Part shown: piece after piece, positions 11,601 to 20,076 of the stretch | Numbering within the stretch: position 1 is the stretch's first letter | How the letters are laid out: the number at the start of each line of letters is the position of its first letter | NCBI GenBank assembly: GCA_002714185.1 | Contig: PAWM01000019.1 | Coordinates: 1 to 47,870, forward strand | From: Flavobacteriales bacterium | GTDB lineage: Bacteria; Bacteroidota; Bacteroidia; Flavobacteriales; TMED113 | Direction of reading: 5' to 3' | Length of the DNA stretch: 47,870 nucleotides | The notes under the pieces: generated by a model | Database searches by the model: none | Seen by the model: only the letters and a program-made list of their open reading frames with translations | Told to the model about the DNA's origin: nothing | Translations under genes and position numbers: made by a program

Positions 11601-14600
11601 ATGGAGAAGAGGTTATTTTTTTAGTTTATGATATTAGTGATAATGTAATTTATGAAGTTGATGTTGTTTATGAATCTAACCCTGATGGTGTAGCAGGTAA
11701 CTTTTCTGATGTTTTTACAGTGGATCCGGCTTTTGATGGTATTTGGATATCATCATTATCTATTATAGGTATCTCAGGTAGTGTTCCTGATTTCACATTA
11801 ATTGCAACTGCTGGAGATTATAATATTGAAATAATTAGAACTGATAGTTATGACTCAAATGGTGATGGAATACTAGATGAAATTTATGAGTGTTCAGTTG
11901 TTAATACTACAATTAGTGTAGTAGAACCTGACCCTCTTGATGTTGATATTTTAATTGGAGGTACGATATGTAATTATTTAGATGAAAATAATAATTATCA
12001 ATCAACACCAGGTGGTTATATTGAGCTAGATAATTTTACTGGTGGAACACCACCTTATACATATACTTGGTTTGATTCATCATCGGATGTTGTTGAGGTT
12101 GGATTTACTCCTGGTGTTTTGTCACTCGAAGATTTTGATCAAGATGGAGTTTACGATGATTTAGATTTTGTTGGAACAGGTTTATATACTTTAAATGTTG
12201 TTGATGATAATGGTTGTGAATTTATTACTGAAGTCGATGTCTTAGGTTCAGATCTTCAATTAAATGATATTGAATTTAATTTTAACCCAATTGCATGTGC
12301 AGGTGGAACTACAGATGTTAATGTTCAATTTGAAACTGATGTAAATGATATGTATTCTTTGACATGGCTTAATGCATCAGGTGATATCTTATTTGAATCA
12401 GATAATTTTACAGGTAATATTGATATTAATGATAATAATGAAGGAACTTACACTGCTATTCTAACTGATTCTTCGGGTTGTTCCATTGAGCAAAATATTA
12501 TAATTGATGTAGATCCTTCTGGACAAATTGCAATTTTTAATCCATTAATTGATTTGACCTGTGATGGAGTAGATGCATATGTAAGTTTTTCAGAGTGTTT
12601 AACTAGTGATGGTTCATGTATAGCAAATGGAAATGGACCTTTTACTTATTCATGGTCATTATTGGAAGATTTAGATAATGATGGAGTATTTGAAAATTAT
12701 AATGATCTTGGTTATCCAGAAACAACAACTGCTACTACATTGATATTTGGTACATATTCATTTAATGTAGAAGATTCAAATGGATGTGTAGGTGAATTGA
12801 TTTTTGAGATTTCTCCACCTGAACCTATAGAATTTGAATCAATAGTAGAACAAATTGAATGTTATGAGGGATTTGGTTCAATATCTTTAGAATTAATTAA
12901 TGGTAATCCAGGTTTCTATGATTTTATCTTTGAGGGTGAAACAACAACTATTAATATAGGTGGATCTTCTGATTTAGATTTTTCTTATACAGTTACAGAC
13001 GCAAATGCAACATTATTATTTAATGATGTCTCAATATTTAATGAAAATGATATAATAGGTGTTTTTTACAATGATATTGATGAAGGATTAAGTTGTGCAG
13101 GCTCTATAACATATAATGGTGATCCAGTTTTTTCAGTTGCAGCATGGGGTTCAGAATCAGGTTTAGATAATGGATTCCAAGTTGGTGAAGAAATAATTAT
13201 TTTGTTAAACTCTGGCGGAGTAGTATATGAATTAGAAATTCTTGATTATTTAGTTGATTCTCCATTTAACTATGTTCCAAATGCAACCTCAGCAATAACT
13301 GAGATTGCTCTAGGGGATGAGTATATAGAAGGACCAAGTTTTTCTAGTGGACCAATTGAAAGTGGAAATTATTTTATAGAAGTATATGATGGTAATGATT
13401 GCTATTGGAGTGAATTAATCGAAATAAGTAATATTGAAGAATATTATTATACAAGTACAATAACTAATCCAACTTGTGATAGTGAAAGTCTTGGCTCTAT
13501 TACTGTAAATGCATTTGGTGGTACTGCAATAAATGGTTACTCATTTGTTTGGACAGGTCCTAATGGATTTGCTGAAATTGGGTTTGGTGAATCTAATACT
13601 ATATCAAATTTAGAAACCGGAGAATATAGTTTGATTATATTTGATGATAATGATTGTATCCTAGTAGATATTTTTACTGTTGAGGTTGATACTCCTCAGC
13701 CTGATATTTTTATCTCTGATGAGATTTGTGGAGATGATGGTTCAATAGAAATTTGTGTTAATTGGACAGGGGATATAACATATTCTTATAATAGTACAAA
13801 CTCTAGTCAAGAATTTACAATTTTTAATCAATTTGGAGAAGATTGTCATTTATTTTCGAATATTTCAAATAGTGAAATAAATGGAGTTTATGATATTTCA
13901 ATATCCAATGAAAATGGTGAGTGTTTTTATTTTCAAGATGAGATTTTTATTAGTGCTGCTGATTTAATTGAGGTTGAATTTGTTACTGAGGGAGCGGAAT
14001 GTAATGATGGAGTAGGAAGTATTTGGATTACTGTTTTAGATGGAGGTAATCCGCCATATGATATAGATTGGCAAGGTTTATCTACTGAAAATACTCCAGT
14101 AGGTTCGCACGAATTTATTATAACTGATTCTAATGGATGTCAACATATCCAACCCTATATTATTGAAAATGCAACGGGTATTAATGTTGATTTCACAGTT
14201 AATAACAATGTGTGTTATGGAGATAATTCTGGTTCATTGTTTTTTGAAATTTCAGGTGGAGATAATTCAAATTATTCATATTCTATTTATGGACCTAGTC
14301 CTATGACTGAAATAATTTTAACTGGATCTGGATCAAGTGATAATTTAACTTCATTATACTCTGGTATTTATACATTAGTGGTGCAAGATGGTCAGGGTTG
14401 TCAAATTTCAATTTCAGAAGAAATTAGCTCAGTTAACCAAGAGATTCTCTTCGATGTTATTGATGAATATGATTTTGGTATCTGGGAAGTTGATTTTGTA
14501 TCTTCTGTTTTATGTTATGGTGAAAATGAGTTGATTTCCATAGATGTTTCCAACGGAAATAATTTAGATTATAATTATTATTGGTATCAATTTCCTGTAG

Positions 14601-16489
14601 ATTCTTCACCAGAAGATATTGATAATGATGGGAATTTAAATTCAGTCGATTTCTCTATTGATAATGCAGTTTTAATTAGTGATGATGTGGGTTATTCATC
14701 TGAAGTATATTTGGACCCTGCTTATTATTATGTTTATGTTGAGTCAATTAATGAAGGATGTGAGTCGGGTACAGTATTTTTTCAAGTTGAAAGTCCAGAT
14801 TTTTTTGAAATTAATGTTGAAGATGTTACTGTTAATTGTTTTGGTGATATTACTGCTGTTAATGCAATTGTAACTGGCGGTAGTGATGATGATATTGATA
14901 ATGACACTCTTGTAAATGAGTATGATGATTTTGGTAATTGGATTGATCCTGACATAGATAATGATGGAGTTTATGATGCTGACAACCAGTGTTTGTCAAA
15001 TTGTAATAGTAATGACCCCACCAGTCCTCTATATGATGATGATATAGATAATGATGGAATTCCAAATGATGGATTTGATGGTATTCCAGGAAATGAAGAT
15101 GATGATAATTATATAGGTGGAACGGTTTATAATAATCTCTCTACAAATAGTCATCCATCTTTCACTAATAGATTGGTTTTTTTAAATTCCATTGGTGATG
15201 AAGTAGATGAAAACTCGTTAAGTGCAGGTACATATACCGTATATGCAATTGATAGTAATGGGTGTTCAAGTAATATTGAAGAATTTACTATTTATGATCC
15301 TGATATTTTAGGTATTGATTTGTTCTATGATTATAATGGGGAAGGTGATATTATTCCAATTGATGGAGAAGTACCTATTTTATGTTATGGAGATTCTATT
15401 GCGGTTGTTGTAGCTCCTTTTGGAGGTTCTTTTGTAGAAGATGAATTGTATGATATTTCATGCTTTAGTTCATTTGGTGTTGAATATGATTTAACACAAG
15501 AAATGTTATCCTCAGGAACATATACTGTTTTTGTCTCTGACATGATGGGTTGTGAGACATCTAGTACATTTATTATTGATACTTCACCAAATTTACTCAC
15601 CCTTAACTCTGAGGGCTTGCTTCAGTATAATGATTTCCATATTTCATGTTTTGGTGAATCTGACGGAACTATTGAGTTTTTTGTACCTGAATTTTCAGGA
15701 ACAGGTCCATTTAATATTAATATTTATAATAATAATAATGTTTTATTAAATACTGTTTTAGATGTAAATGCTAATGATATACAATTGATTGATAATTTGT
15801 CAGCAGGTACTTATAATTTCATTGTTTCAGATCTGAATAATTGTTCTTATGAAACTAATATTGAATTATTTGAGCCACAACCATTTTCAAGTGGAATTGA
15901 ATATGTTGTTAATGCTTCATGTGATGAGGAAAGTGATGGAATGGTTATAATTAGAACCTCTGGTTCAAACCCTCCTTTTTACTATACAATTAATTCATCT
16001 GACAGTATTTATGTGACTAGCGATAGCTTGTTGTTGATTTATGAAGATAATTATCATTTAGGTAATCTAGTTGATGGTATTCAACTTACTGAATCAGATA
16101 TTTTAGTTACAGGTTTAAATGGAAATACATATAATACTATTAATATTATTAATGATGACTATTCATGCTTAAACTCAGAACTGGTTTATACTTTATATGT
16201 TGGTTCAGATGATAGCAATTGTCTATTTATTCCATCAGTATTTACCCCTAATGGGGATGGTATAAATGATACATGGCAAATAGACGGGATTGATTTATAT
16301 CCTGATGCTCGAATAACTGTATTTAACAGATGGGGTCAAATAGTATTCAATTCTGAGGGTGATTATACTCCATGGGATGGTGTAGGACAAACAATGATAA
16401 AAAATCAAGAAATCGCTACATATTATTATGTTATTACATTAAATATTGATGATAAAAATTACAATGGTAGTGTTACAATTAAAAGATAA
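8621..16489 (+). CDS. Giant T9SS surface protein with N-terminal c-type cytochrome domain
   Basis: A 2622-aa protein. Residues 1-20 form a signal peptide. Residues 22-115 match a planctomycete-type cytochrome c domain: VLPIFEINCAGCHG with the heme motif C36-A-G-C39-H40, a G-L-N-L segment, a likely axial Met88 in GSMPPSW, and a closing A-W-I-Q-G helix. Next come about a dozen GCTD..ACNYN..A..DDGSCEY repeats, three copies of the unnamed I-G-V/A-F ... W-G-S-E-S-G domain (about 9041-9375, 11416-11765 and 12990-13310), diverged SprB-like repeats and an Asp-rich stretch at 14878-15110. The last 90 residues (CLFIPSVFTPNGDGIND, FNRWGQIVF) are a type B T9SS sorting signal. It starts 4 bp after the upstream adhesin and ends 3 bp before porP/sprF, so one operon is likely. 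The heme domain on such a protein is unusual; heme attachment is inferred. Confidence 0.93.
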   Translation: MRINYIILLFSLFGIMFSFSQVDYETDVLPIFEINCAGCHGFDGGSFNAGLNLTSEANILLGSSSGPVVVYGDYLNSVLYNELNNGSMPPSWSGNSNLTSQEVDVVVAWIQGLNDGCTDSAALNFDENAINDDGSCEYPPWEVSNTECNMSVALLQDLEIIFNGILVTDPIWIGVTNSSGYVSGMTLFTPGEASAIPVWGAESGNDNGMGAGESLNWIAEYNGVIGVATLNIDDILYSCNGLEIIPSGSILDVVSDQEIVNGCTDPLACNYNELASENDGSCEYPNIALCEVCDNGNIVILDEDNDGICNDDEIFGCTDSLACANYNPLATEDDGSCEYDDACGVCGGNGTECLGCTDVNACNYGGSSITIDNGTCEYDSCLGCTDFEACNYNPSFTIDDGTCDYSCFGCTDVNACNFNFEATVDNGTCEYDSCIGCTDSSACNYNPLAIDDDGSCEYQSCVGCTDPSACNYNENATILGECTFVDGVCDTCENGIIIDNDSDDDGVCDSDELQGCTDPEACNYDTSATEDLNCIYINENDLCSFCSGETDGTGTIINNDNDGDGLCNDDDPCPEDSDNDTNDNGIWDCEEIIGCTDASACNYNPNANTDDGSCELPDGCTDSLACNFNENAICDDGSCILPDGCTNPNACNYDENASCDDGSCESFSCVGCLDPLACNYCSECTIELSSSCNYDTCCDIPGYTNYDPSCSCPGDELIDCFNIPDGCNFGNDACEGVEIISIPITSSYGAYEISCFNGNDGVLSIDFSTMNLISTGEGPYSIQVYQQVDEDNDGIIEDIFIGTLTEDSSEFDSLSAGDYVLISYDVNGCCGQTLISMDQPGENSLFIPDYDPIDCPDGETEINFTIEGSVGQFDLYVDDNLFEESVEGGTVTVSTTDNDIDGIPDDFTQLSTSFYFNENFWPDLYNECDGVTNTIYVNIENNNNIDDGDLIGAFFTAGDGTLQSFGYNTYTSTSGGSSLVTILICEGDENGYNNGEEVIFLVYDISDNVIYEVDVVYESNPDGVAGNFSDVFTVDPAFDGIWISSLSIIGISGSVPDFTLIATAGDYNIEIIRTDSYDSNGDGILDEIYECSVVNTTISVVEPDPLDVDILIGGTICNYLDENNNYQSTPGGYIELDNFTGGTPPYTYTWFDSSSDVVEVGFTPGVLSLEDFDQDGVYDDLDFVGTGLYTLNVVDDNGCEFITEVDVLGSDLQLNDIEFNFNPIACAGGTTDVNVQFETDVNDMYSLTWLNASGDILFESDNFTGNIDINDNNEGTYTAILTDSSGCSIEQNIIIDVDPSGQIAIFNPLIDLTCDGVDAYVSFSECLTSDGSCIANGNGPFTYSWSLLEDLDNDGVFENYNDLGYPETTTATTLIFGTYSFNVEDSNGCVGELIFEISPPEPIEFESIVEQIECYEGFGSISLELINGNPGFYDFIFEGETTTINIGGSSDLDFSYTVTDANATLLFNDVSIFNENDIIGVFYNDIDEGLSCAGSITYNGDPVFSVAAWGSESGLDNGFQVGEEIIILLNSGGVVYELEILDYLVDSPFNYVPNATSAITEIALGDEYIEGPSFSSGPIESGNYFIEVYDGNDCYWSELIEISNIEEYYYTSTITNPTCDSESLGSITVNAFGGTAINGYSFVWTGPNGFAEIGFGESNTISNLETGEYSLIIFDDNDCILVDIFTVEVDTPQPDIFISDEICGDDGSIEICVNWTGDITYSYNSTNSSQEFTIFNQFGEDCHLFSNISNSEINGVYDISISNENGECFYFQDEIFISAADLIEVEFVTEGAECNDGVGSIWITVLDGGNPPYDIDWQGLSTENTPVGSHEFIITDSNGCQHIQPYIIENATGINVDFTVNNNVCYGDNSGSLFFEISGGDNSNYSYSIYGPSPMTEIILTGSGSSDNLTSLYSGIYTLVVQDGQGCQISISEEISSVNQEILFDVIDEYDFGIWEVDFVSSVLCYGENELISIDVSNGNNLDYNYYWYQFPVDSSPEDIDNDGNLNSVDFSIDNAVLISDDVGYSSEVYLDPAYYYVYVESINEGCESGTVFFQVESPDFFEINVEDVTVNCFGDITAVNAIVTGGSDDDIDNDTLVNEYDDFGNWIDPDIDNDGVYDADNQCLSNCNSNDPTSPLYDDDIDNDGIPNDGFDGIPGNEDDDNYIGGTVYNNLSTNSHPSFTNRLVFLNSIGDEVDENSLSAGTYTVYAIDSNGCSSNIEEFTIYDPDILGIDLFYDYNGEGDIIPIDGEVPILCYGDSIAVVVAPFGGSFVEDELYDISCFSSFGVEYDLTQEMLSSGTYTVFVSDMMGCETSSTFIIDTSPNLLTLNSEGLLQYNDFHISCFGESDGTIEFFVPEFSGTGPFNINIYNNNNVLLNTVLDVNANDIQLIDNLSAGTYNFIVSDLNNCSYETNIELFEPQPFSSGIEYVVNASCDEESDGMVIIRTSGSNPPFYYTINSSDSIYVTSDSLLLIYEDNYHLGNLVDGIQLTESDILVTGLNGNTYNTINIINDDYSCLNSELVYTLYVGSDDSNCLFIPSVFTPNGDGINDTWQIDGIDLYPDARITVFNRWGQIVFNSEGDYTPWDGVGQTMIKNQEIATYYYVITLNIDDKNYNGSVTIKR
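8965..10640 (+). repeat. GCTD-type Cys/Asn/Asp repeat array
   Basis: About a dozen units of 23-30 aa with the pattern G-C-T-D...A-C-N-Y-N..A...D-D-G-S-C-E-Y, interrupted at about 9041-9375 by one copy of the unnamed WG domain and by Asp-rich linkers such as DNDGDGLCNDDD. Each unit contributes at least two cysteines and an acidic loop, which suggests disulfide and calcium stabilisation. The same unit recurs in the genes at 26406-30131 and 43219-47870. Confidence 0.85.
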
Positions 16490-16492
16490 GAT

Positions 16493-17551
16493 ATGACTAA
16501 ATTAAAAATTACATTAACAATAGCATTATTTTTAATAATAGCAAATTTAAAATCCCAGCAGTTTCCTGTATATACTCAATATGTGTTTAATGAGTATATA
16601 ATGAATCCTGCAATTGCCGGTACAGTGGATAGAATTCCTCTTCGTTTAAGTTATCGGAATCAATGGAGCGGGTTTACTGATCTTCAAGGAAATAATGTAG
16701 CTCCTAAAACATTTGCACTTAGTGCACATACTCCAGTAAGTGACCGGATCGGTATTGGAGGGTTTTTATATAATGATGTGACAGGACCGATTAGTCAAAC
16801 ATCTGCTCAACTGAGTTATAGTTGGAGAACATGTTTATCAAAGCCAGCTTGTTTTTGGGAAAAAAAGAAATTTATGTCATTAGCTTATGGTACAAGAATA
16901 TTGCAATTTGCATATGATGATACTCAGACTACAAGTTGGAATGAGTATTTTGGGTTAGCAGATGATCCAGTTCTACCCAATACAATTGAAACAGATTTTT
17001 TAATTAGTCATACAGTTGCATCTTATTTTTACACTGAATATATATATGCTGGTTTTGCTGCACAAAATTTATTTGCTCGTCCATTAAAAATTAAATCTGA
17101 TTTAAATTATGAGAATAGATTAACAGCTGAATATAATTTTTTAGCAGGAGCATATATTCCTTTTTCTTCTGATAAGTCATTAGCTATTGAGCCATCAGTT
17201 TTAACTAAAACAACAAATTGGTCTAAAACACAAATTGATTTAGGTCTAAGATTTATTTATCAAAATAGTGTCTATGGAGGATTTTCTTATAGAGCATCAG
17301 AAACTGCTTTTGGGTTCTTGTTTGGTGTTGAGTCAGGTGATATGTTTTTTGGTTATAGTTATGATACTGCAGTTGAAGGAATTAATAATTATAGTGGATG
17401 AACTCATGAATTAGCTTTAGGATTAAATTTAAATATCTTTGCAAGATTTGAAAATGTAAGATTAGTAAGTAGATTTAAAAGTAGAAGAATGCTTCTTAAT
17501 CCTTTTCAACGGAATAATAAAAATAATGACAGGAGAGGTTCTGGTTCATAA
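16493..17551 (+). pseudogene. PorP/SprF family outer-membrane protein, interrupted by in-frame TGA
   Basis: A PorP/SprF-type beta-barrel protein, the outer-membrane partner used by SprB-like adhesins for type IX secretion and anchoring. A signal peptide ends near SQQ, followed by the family signature QFPVYTQYVFNEYIMNPAIAG and RLSYRNQWSGF. The frame opened by the ATG hits TGA at 17399-17401 after 302 codons, but translation past it in the same frame continues THELALGLNLN...RRMLLNPF for 49 more codons to a TAA at 17551. Family members normally end with a glycine-rich turn and a THE(I/L).LG strand, so the TGA sits inside the last conserved strand region; GGA is the likely ancestral codon. It is a recent nonsense mutation, readthrough or a base error. 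Without the last strand the barrel would probably not close. It lies 3 bp after the giant adhesin gene. Confidence 0.88.
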
Positions 17552-17562
17552 AATTATAAATT

Positions 17563-17940
17563 ATGAAAAAAAAATATATTACTAACTTAAGTGAATCTGA
17601 AAAATCTATTTTAGTTGATTCAGGTACTGAATCACCTTTTAGTGGTAAGTATAATAAATTTTTTGATAAAGGAACATATGTATGTAAAGCTTGTGAAGCA
17701 CAATTATTTGAGTCAAATTTTAAATTTGATTCTCATTGTGGTTGGCCCTCTTTTGATGATGCAATTAAAGGTTCTGTTATTAAAAGAAGAGATACAAGCT
17801 TAGGACGGATTAGAACTGAAATAATTTGTGTCCAATGTGAAGGTCATTTGGGTCATGTGTTTGAAGGAGAAAATTATACAGAAAAAAATACAAGATATTG
17901 TGTAAATAGTTTAAGTTTAAAATTTATACCAACATTATGA
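17563..17940 (+). CDS. msrB: Peptide-methionine (R)-S-oxide reductase MsrB
   Basis: Reduces methionine-R-sulfoxide in proteins. At 125 aa it is full length for a cytosolic MsrB without a signal peptide. Visible landmarks are the zinc-binding pairs C41-x-x-C44 and C89-x-x-C92, the CGWPSF motif at 59-64, HLGHVF at 95-100 and the catalytic R-Y-C113-V-N-S. Cys59 may act as resolving cysteine, which is inference. It begins 11 bp after the end of the porP/sprF reading frame and its TGA stop overlaps the next start as ATGA, so it is probably co-transcribed with neighbours on both sides. The ATG at 17563 is the only reasonable start. Confidence 0.95.
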   Translation: MKKKYITNLSESEKSILVDSGTESPFSGKYNKFFDKGTYVCKACEAQLFESNFKFDSHCGWPSFDDAIKGSVIKRRDTSLGRIRTEIICVQCEGHLGHVFEGENYTEKNTRYCVNSLSLKFIPTL

Positions 17941-18809
17941 ATAAAAATATAGCATATTATTTAATAATTATTATGTCAGTTAGTTTCTTATCTGCTCAGG
18001 AATTATTTATTCAGGAAACTGATAAAGTTAAGGGTAGTAAACGAATTAAGGGAAAAGACTATGTAACTGTGTATGATAATACTAATCATAGATATCGTTA
18101 TTTTGATGAAAATGGAAAAGAGATTTTTTTAATTAAGTCATTTAATGAAGATGGTGATCAGGTAGGTTTGTCTATTGAAAAAAATCCAACTACTGAATCT
18201 GTTGAAATTATTGTAAATAATAATGTAATCGTATTTGTTCTTAATTCGACCATATATAATAGTGATATGGTTGAAATAGGTAAGTTGTTTGGAGGAAGAT
18301 ATTCACAAAAGAATATTAATGATTTTTGGGAAGGAATTGATTACAGTAGGGGGAATATATCTATTTATGATCATACGGGAATCTATAAGATAGGCAGTCT
18401 TTATTATACGCCTTTTATTGACCATTATGCAATTCTAGGTATTGATAAAATTGAAGACATTGAAAATATGGATGCAAGGACATTGAAAAAGACTATTAGA
18501 AACATGCAGCGGCTATACAAGAGATTGATGAGAGAGTATAATATTAAACGAAATCCTGACGACAAGGAGATTCAGTCTAAAGCCGCTGAAATTACTAATT
18601 CATATTTAGAAGTGATGAATGATCTTGGTTTCAGTGAAAAAAAGGAAAAGAAAATTTTAGGATTTTTACCTGCAGACCACTTTAATGAAGAAAAAAGATC
18701 TAAATGGAGTGATACTGAAGGTTATGTGCCAGCAATTAAACGAGATATAAAAGGTCATCAGCCAGATTCTCAAATACAAAAAGAAGAGTTATATTACTCT
18801 AATGAATAA
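17937..18809 (+). CDS. Exported protein with degenerate J-like (DnaJ-type) domain
   Basis: A 290-aa protein with a clear signal peptide (MNKNIAYYLIIIMSVSFLSAQ). The middle, to about residue 160, is beta-rich and has no recognised domain. Residues of about 161-235 read DHYAILGID..., then a lysine/arginine-rich helix with RLYKRLMREYN, then NPDDKEIQSKAAEITNSYLEVMNDLG. This follows the layout of a J domain (Y-x-I-L-G-V, basic helix II, HPD loop, helix III ending in Y-E-V-L-x-D), but the HPD histidine is replaced: NPD is found. Partnership with an Hsp70 is therefore unlikely, and the domain assignment is inference. The start overlaps the msrB stop by 4 bp, which points to translational coupling. 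Confidence 0.8.
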   Translation: MNKNIAYYLIIIMSVSFLSAQELFIQETDKVKGSKRIKGKDYVTVYDNTNHRYRYFDENGKEIFLIKSFNEDGDQVGLSIEKNPTTESVEIIVNNNVIVFVLNSTIYNSDMVEIGKLFGGRYSQKNINDFWEGIDYSRGNISIYDHTGIYKIGSLYYTPFIDHYAILGIDKIEDIENMDARTLKKTIRNMQRLYKRLMREYNIKRNPDDKEIQSKAAEITNSYLEVMNDLGFSEKKEKKILGFLPADHFNEEKRSKWSDTEGYVPAIKRDIKGHQPDSQIQKEELYYSNE

Positions 18810-18883
18810 ATATTTTGTTAAGTTATATTGTATTTTATTCTTACTTTATTCTTGTTTGTAGGTAGTCTAAATTTTACTACAAT

Positions 18884-19168
18884 TTACTTATTAGTGGTAA
18901 CTTTTAATTTTCTGTTTAGCTGTTTTGGGTATTTTAATTTTCTTATAATTCTTATTGCTTCTTGATTACAGCCATATCCAATACTTTTTAAAATTTTAAT
19001 ATTTAAAATATTTCAAATTGAATTCACTTTAAATTTTAATATAACATTGCCTTCAATTTTATTTAATAATTCTTCTTTTGGATACTTTAAATTTAATTTG
19101 ATAAATTTTTTTAATTCTTCATGTCTACCTGAATAGTTTGATTTTTTAATAAAATTTGTCTTCTTCAC
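18884..19168 (-). pseudogene. TonB C-terminal-domain relic with in-frame TGA
   Basis: Reading the minus strand from a GTG at 19168 gives 94 residues interrupted by one TGA (19015-19013, codon 52). The text matches a TonB C-terminal domain: YSGRHEELKKFIKLNLKYP, then IEGNVILKFKVNSI, stop, NILNIKILKSIGYGCNQEAI, then RIIRKLKYP. In the family these correspond to the YPGG..AL..FI..NL.YP helix and the V.F.V...G.I..I.V..G.G.GCDEEA strands. It lacks the N-terminal membrane anchor and proline-rich spacer, and it ends before the usual last strand (P-V-x-F). It is most likely the remnant of an energy-transducer gene; a small free-standing TonB-like protein with readthrough is less likely. Confidence 0.6.
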
Positions 19169-19176
19169 AGTTAAAT

Positions 19177-19189
19177 TGTCAAAATGACA
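19177..19189. promoter_or_regulatory. Inverted repeat TGTCA-N3-TGACA upstream of hsp20
   Basis: Perfect 5-bp arms with a 3-bp spacer, 108 bp before the chosen hsp20 start. With the second inverted repeat at 19207-19221 it could be a binding site for an activator or repressor of the heat-shock gene. Function is inference. Confidence 0.35.
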
Positions 19190-19206
19190 CTTAATATTTT
19201 AAATAA

Positions 19207-19221
19207 ATGACATAAAGTCAT
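19207..19221. promoter_or_regulatory. Inverted repeat ATGAC-N5-GTCAT upstream of hsp20
   Basis: Perfect 5-bp arms (atgacataaagtcat) with a nearly symmetric centre. It shares the TGAC/GTCA half-site with the repeat at 19177-19189 but in opposite orientation. It sits just upstream of the sigma-54-like element, the usual region for regulator sites. Confidence 0.35.
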
Positions 19222-19231
19222 ATTTAATATA

Positions 19232-19247
19232 TTGGCACAATTTGTGT
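19232..19247 (+). promoter_or_regulatory. Possible sigma-54-like promoter of hsp20
   Basis: The stretch ttggcacaatttgtgt holds an exact -24 element (TTGGCAC) followed, at GG-N10, by GT where the consensus has GC. It lies 38 bp before the hsp20 ATG with two TGAC/GTCA inverted repeats upstream. The weak -12 element makes this tentative; no Bacteroidota -7 box (TANNTTTG) stands out at the right distance. Confidence 0.35.
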
Positions 19248-19284
19248 TCTATTGAAGTTGTTATTAACTATAAAACTAAAAAAT

Positions 19285-19671
19285 ATGTTTGAATTAATTA
19301 AAAATAATACAAGATTAAGCAATATAGATTCATTACTTGATTCATTGATTAATGATACTGTTCATAATAATAATTATCTAAATTACTATTACTCAGATGA
19401 TGAATCTTATTATTATATTGACCTAGCATTACCAGGATTTGATAAAAAAGAAATTAATCTTAATATAAATGGTGACTTTCTTTATTTAAATTTTGAATCA
19501 GAGAATAAAAAGACAAATAAATTTTGGAATAAATCATTTAAACAGAGATATAGACTGCCAAAAAATATTAATTCAGATAACATTGAAGCTGAATTAAAAA
19601 ATGGTATTTTATCTATTAAAATTCAAAAAGATAAAGAGGAGTCTAATTTTAAAACTATAAATATTAAATAA
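19285..19671 (+). CDS. Small heat-shock protein, Hsp20/alpha-crystallin family
   Basis: A holding chaperone of the cytosol. From the ATG at 19285 the protein is 128 aa; an in-frame TTG at 19252 would add 11 residues but is a weaker start. The alpha-crystallin domain covers residues of about 37-118: YYIDLALPGFDKKEINLNIN near the start, a short loop, RYRLP, and the diagnostic A.LKNGILSIKI strand. The C-terminal tail ends TINIK, which fits the I-x-I anchoring motif. The N-terminal arm (MFELIKNN...LLDSLIND) is typical of Bacteroidota members. The upstream region carries inverted repeats and a sigma-54-like box. An unknown gene follows 7 bp downstream. Confidence 0.92.
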   Translation: MFELIKNNTRLSNIDSLLDSLINDTVHNNNYLNYYYSDDESYYYIDLALPGFDKKEINLNINGDFLYLNFESENKKTNKFWNKSFKQRYRLPKNINSDNIEAELKNGILSIKIQKDKEESNFKTINIK

Positions 19672-19678
19672 TGATAAT

Positions 19679-20032
19679 ATGAATAATTATCATGTAGATA
19701 GCTTAAATACAGAATCAGTAAATTTATTTTTATTAAAAGCATTATGTATTTTAGAGGGAAAGAAATATTCTCAACTAGCAAGCTGGCCATTTGAGGATAT
19801 TTCTATCGATGATATTTTTGTTCAAATAAGAAAAATTTGTTCTAGTAATTTATTAATAGAAGAGTTTGTTACTTTTTGTATAAAGCATATAAAAACAAAA
19901 AATAAATATTCTGTAATTGAAGGATTGTTGAATTATATTAGATTATTTGAAGAACTTGAGAGGTATGAAGATTGTATTATTTTAAAAAAATTAAGAGATA
20001 ATATTTTGTTAAATTTGCAAAGTATTAACTGA
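19679..20032 (+). CDS. Hypothetical protein, small helical
   Basis: A 117-aa protein I do not recognise. It is rich in Leu, Ile and Lys and is predicted by eye to be all alpha-helical; it has no signal peptide or membrane segment and has scattered cysteines (C28, C54, C67, C100) without a CxxC motif. It begins 7 bp after hsp20 and stops 44 bp before ung, so it is probably read in the same transcript. It ends in TGA followed at once by TAA. The tight spacing and consistent codon use support a real gene. Confidence 0.7.
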   Translation: MNNYHVDSLNTESVNLFLLKALCILEGKKYSQLASWPFEDISIDDIFVQIRKICSSNLLIEEFVTFCIKHIKTKNKYSVIEGLLNYIRLFEELERYEDCIILKKLRDNILLNLQSIN

Positions 20033-20076
20033 TAAGGTAAATATAGAGATATTCTTGATGTATACTGAAAATTATT

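Noticed and set aside
17399-19015. Reassignment of TGA to glycine
   Set aside because: msrB and the gene at 19679 end normally in TGA, thousands of other codons show no in-frame TGA, and a third interrupted gene has TAA instead.
19252-19284. Upstream TTG start for hsp20
   Set aside because: It would add MKLLLTIKLKN, absent from the family, and would overlap the probable transcript start; ATG at 19285 is better.
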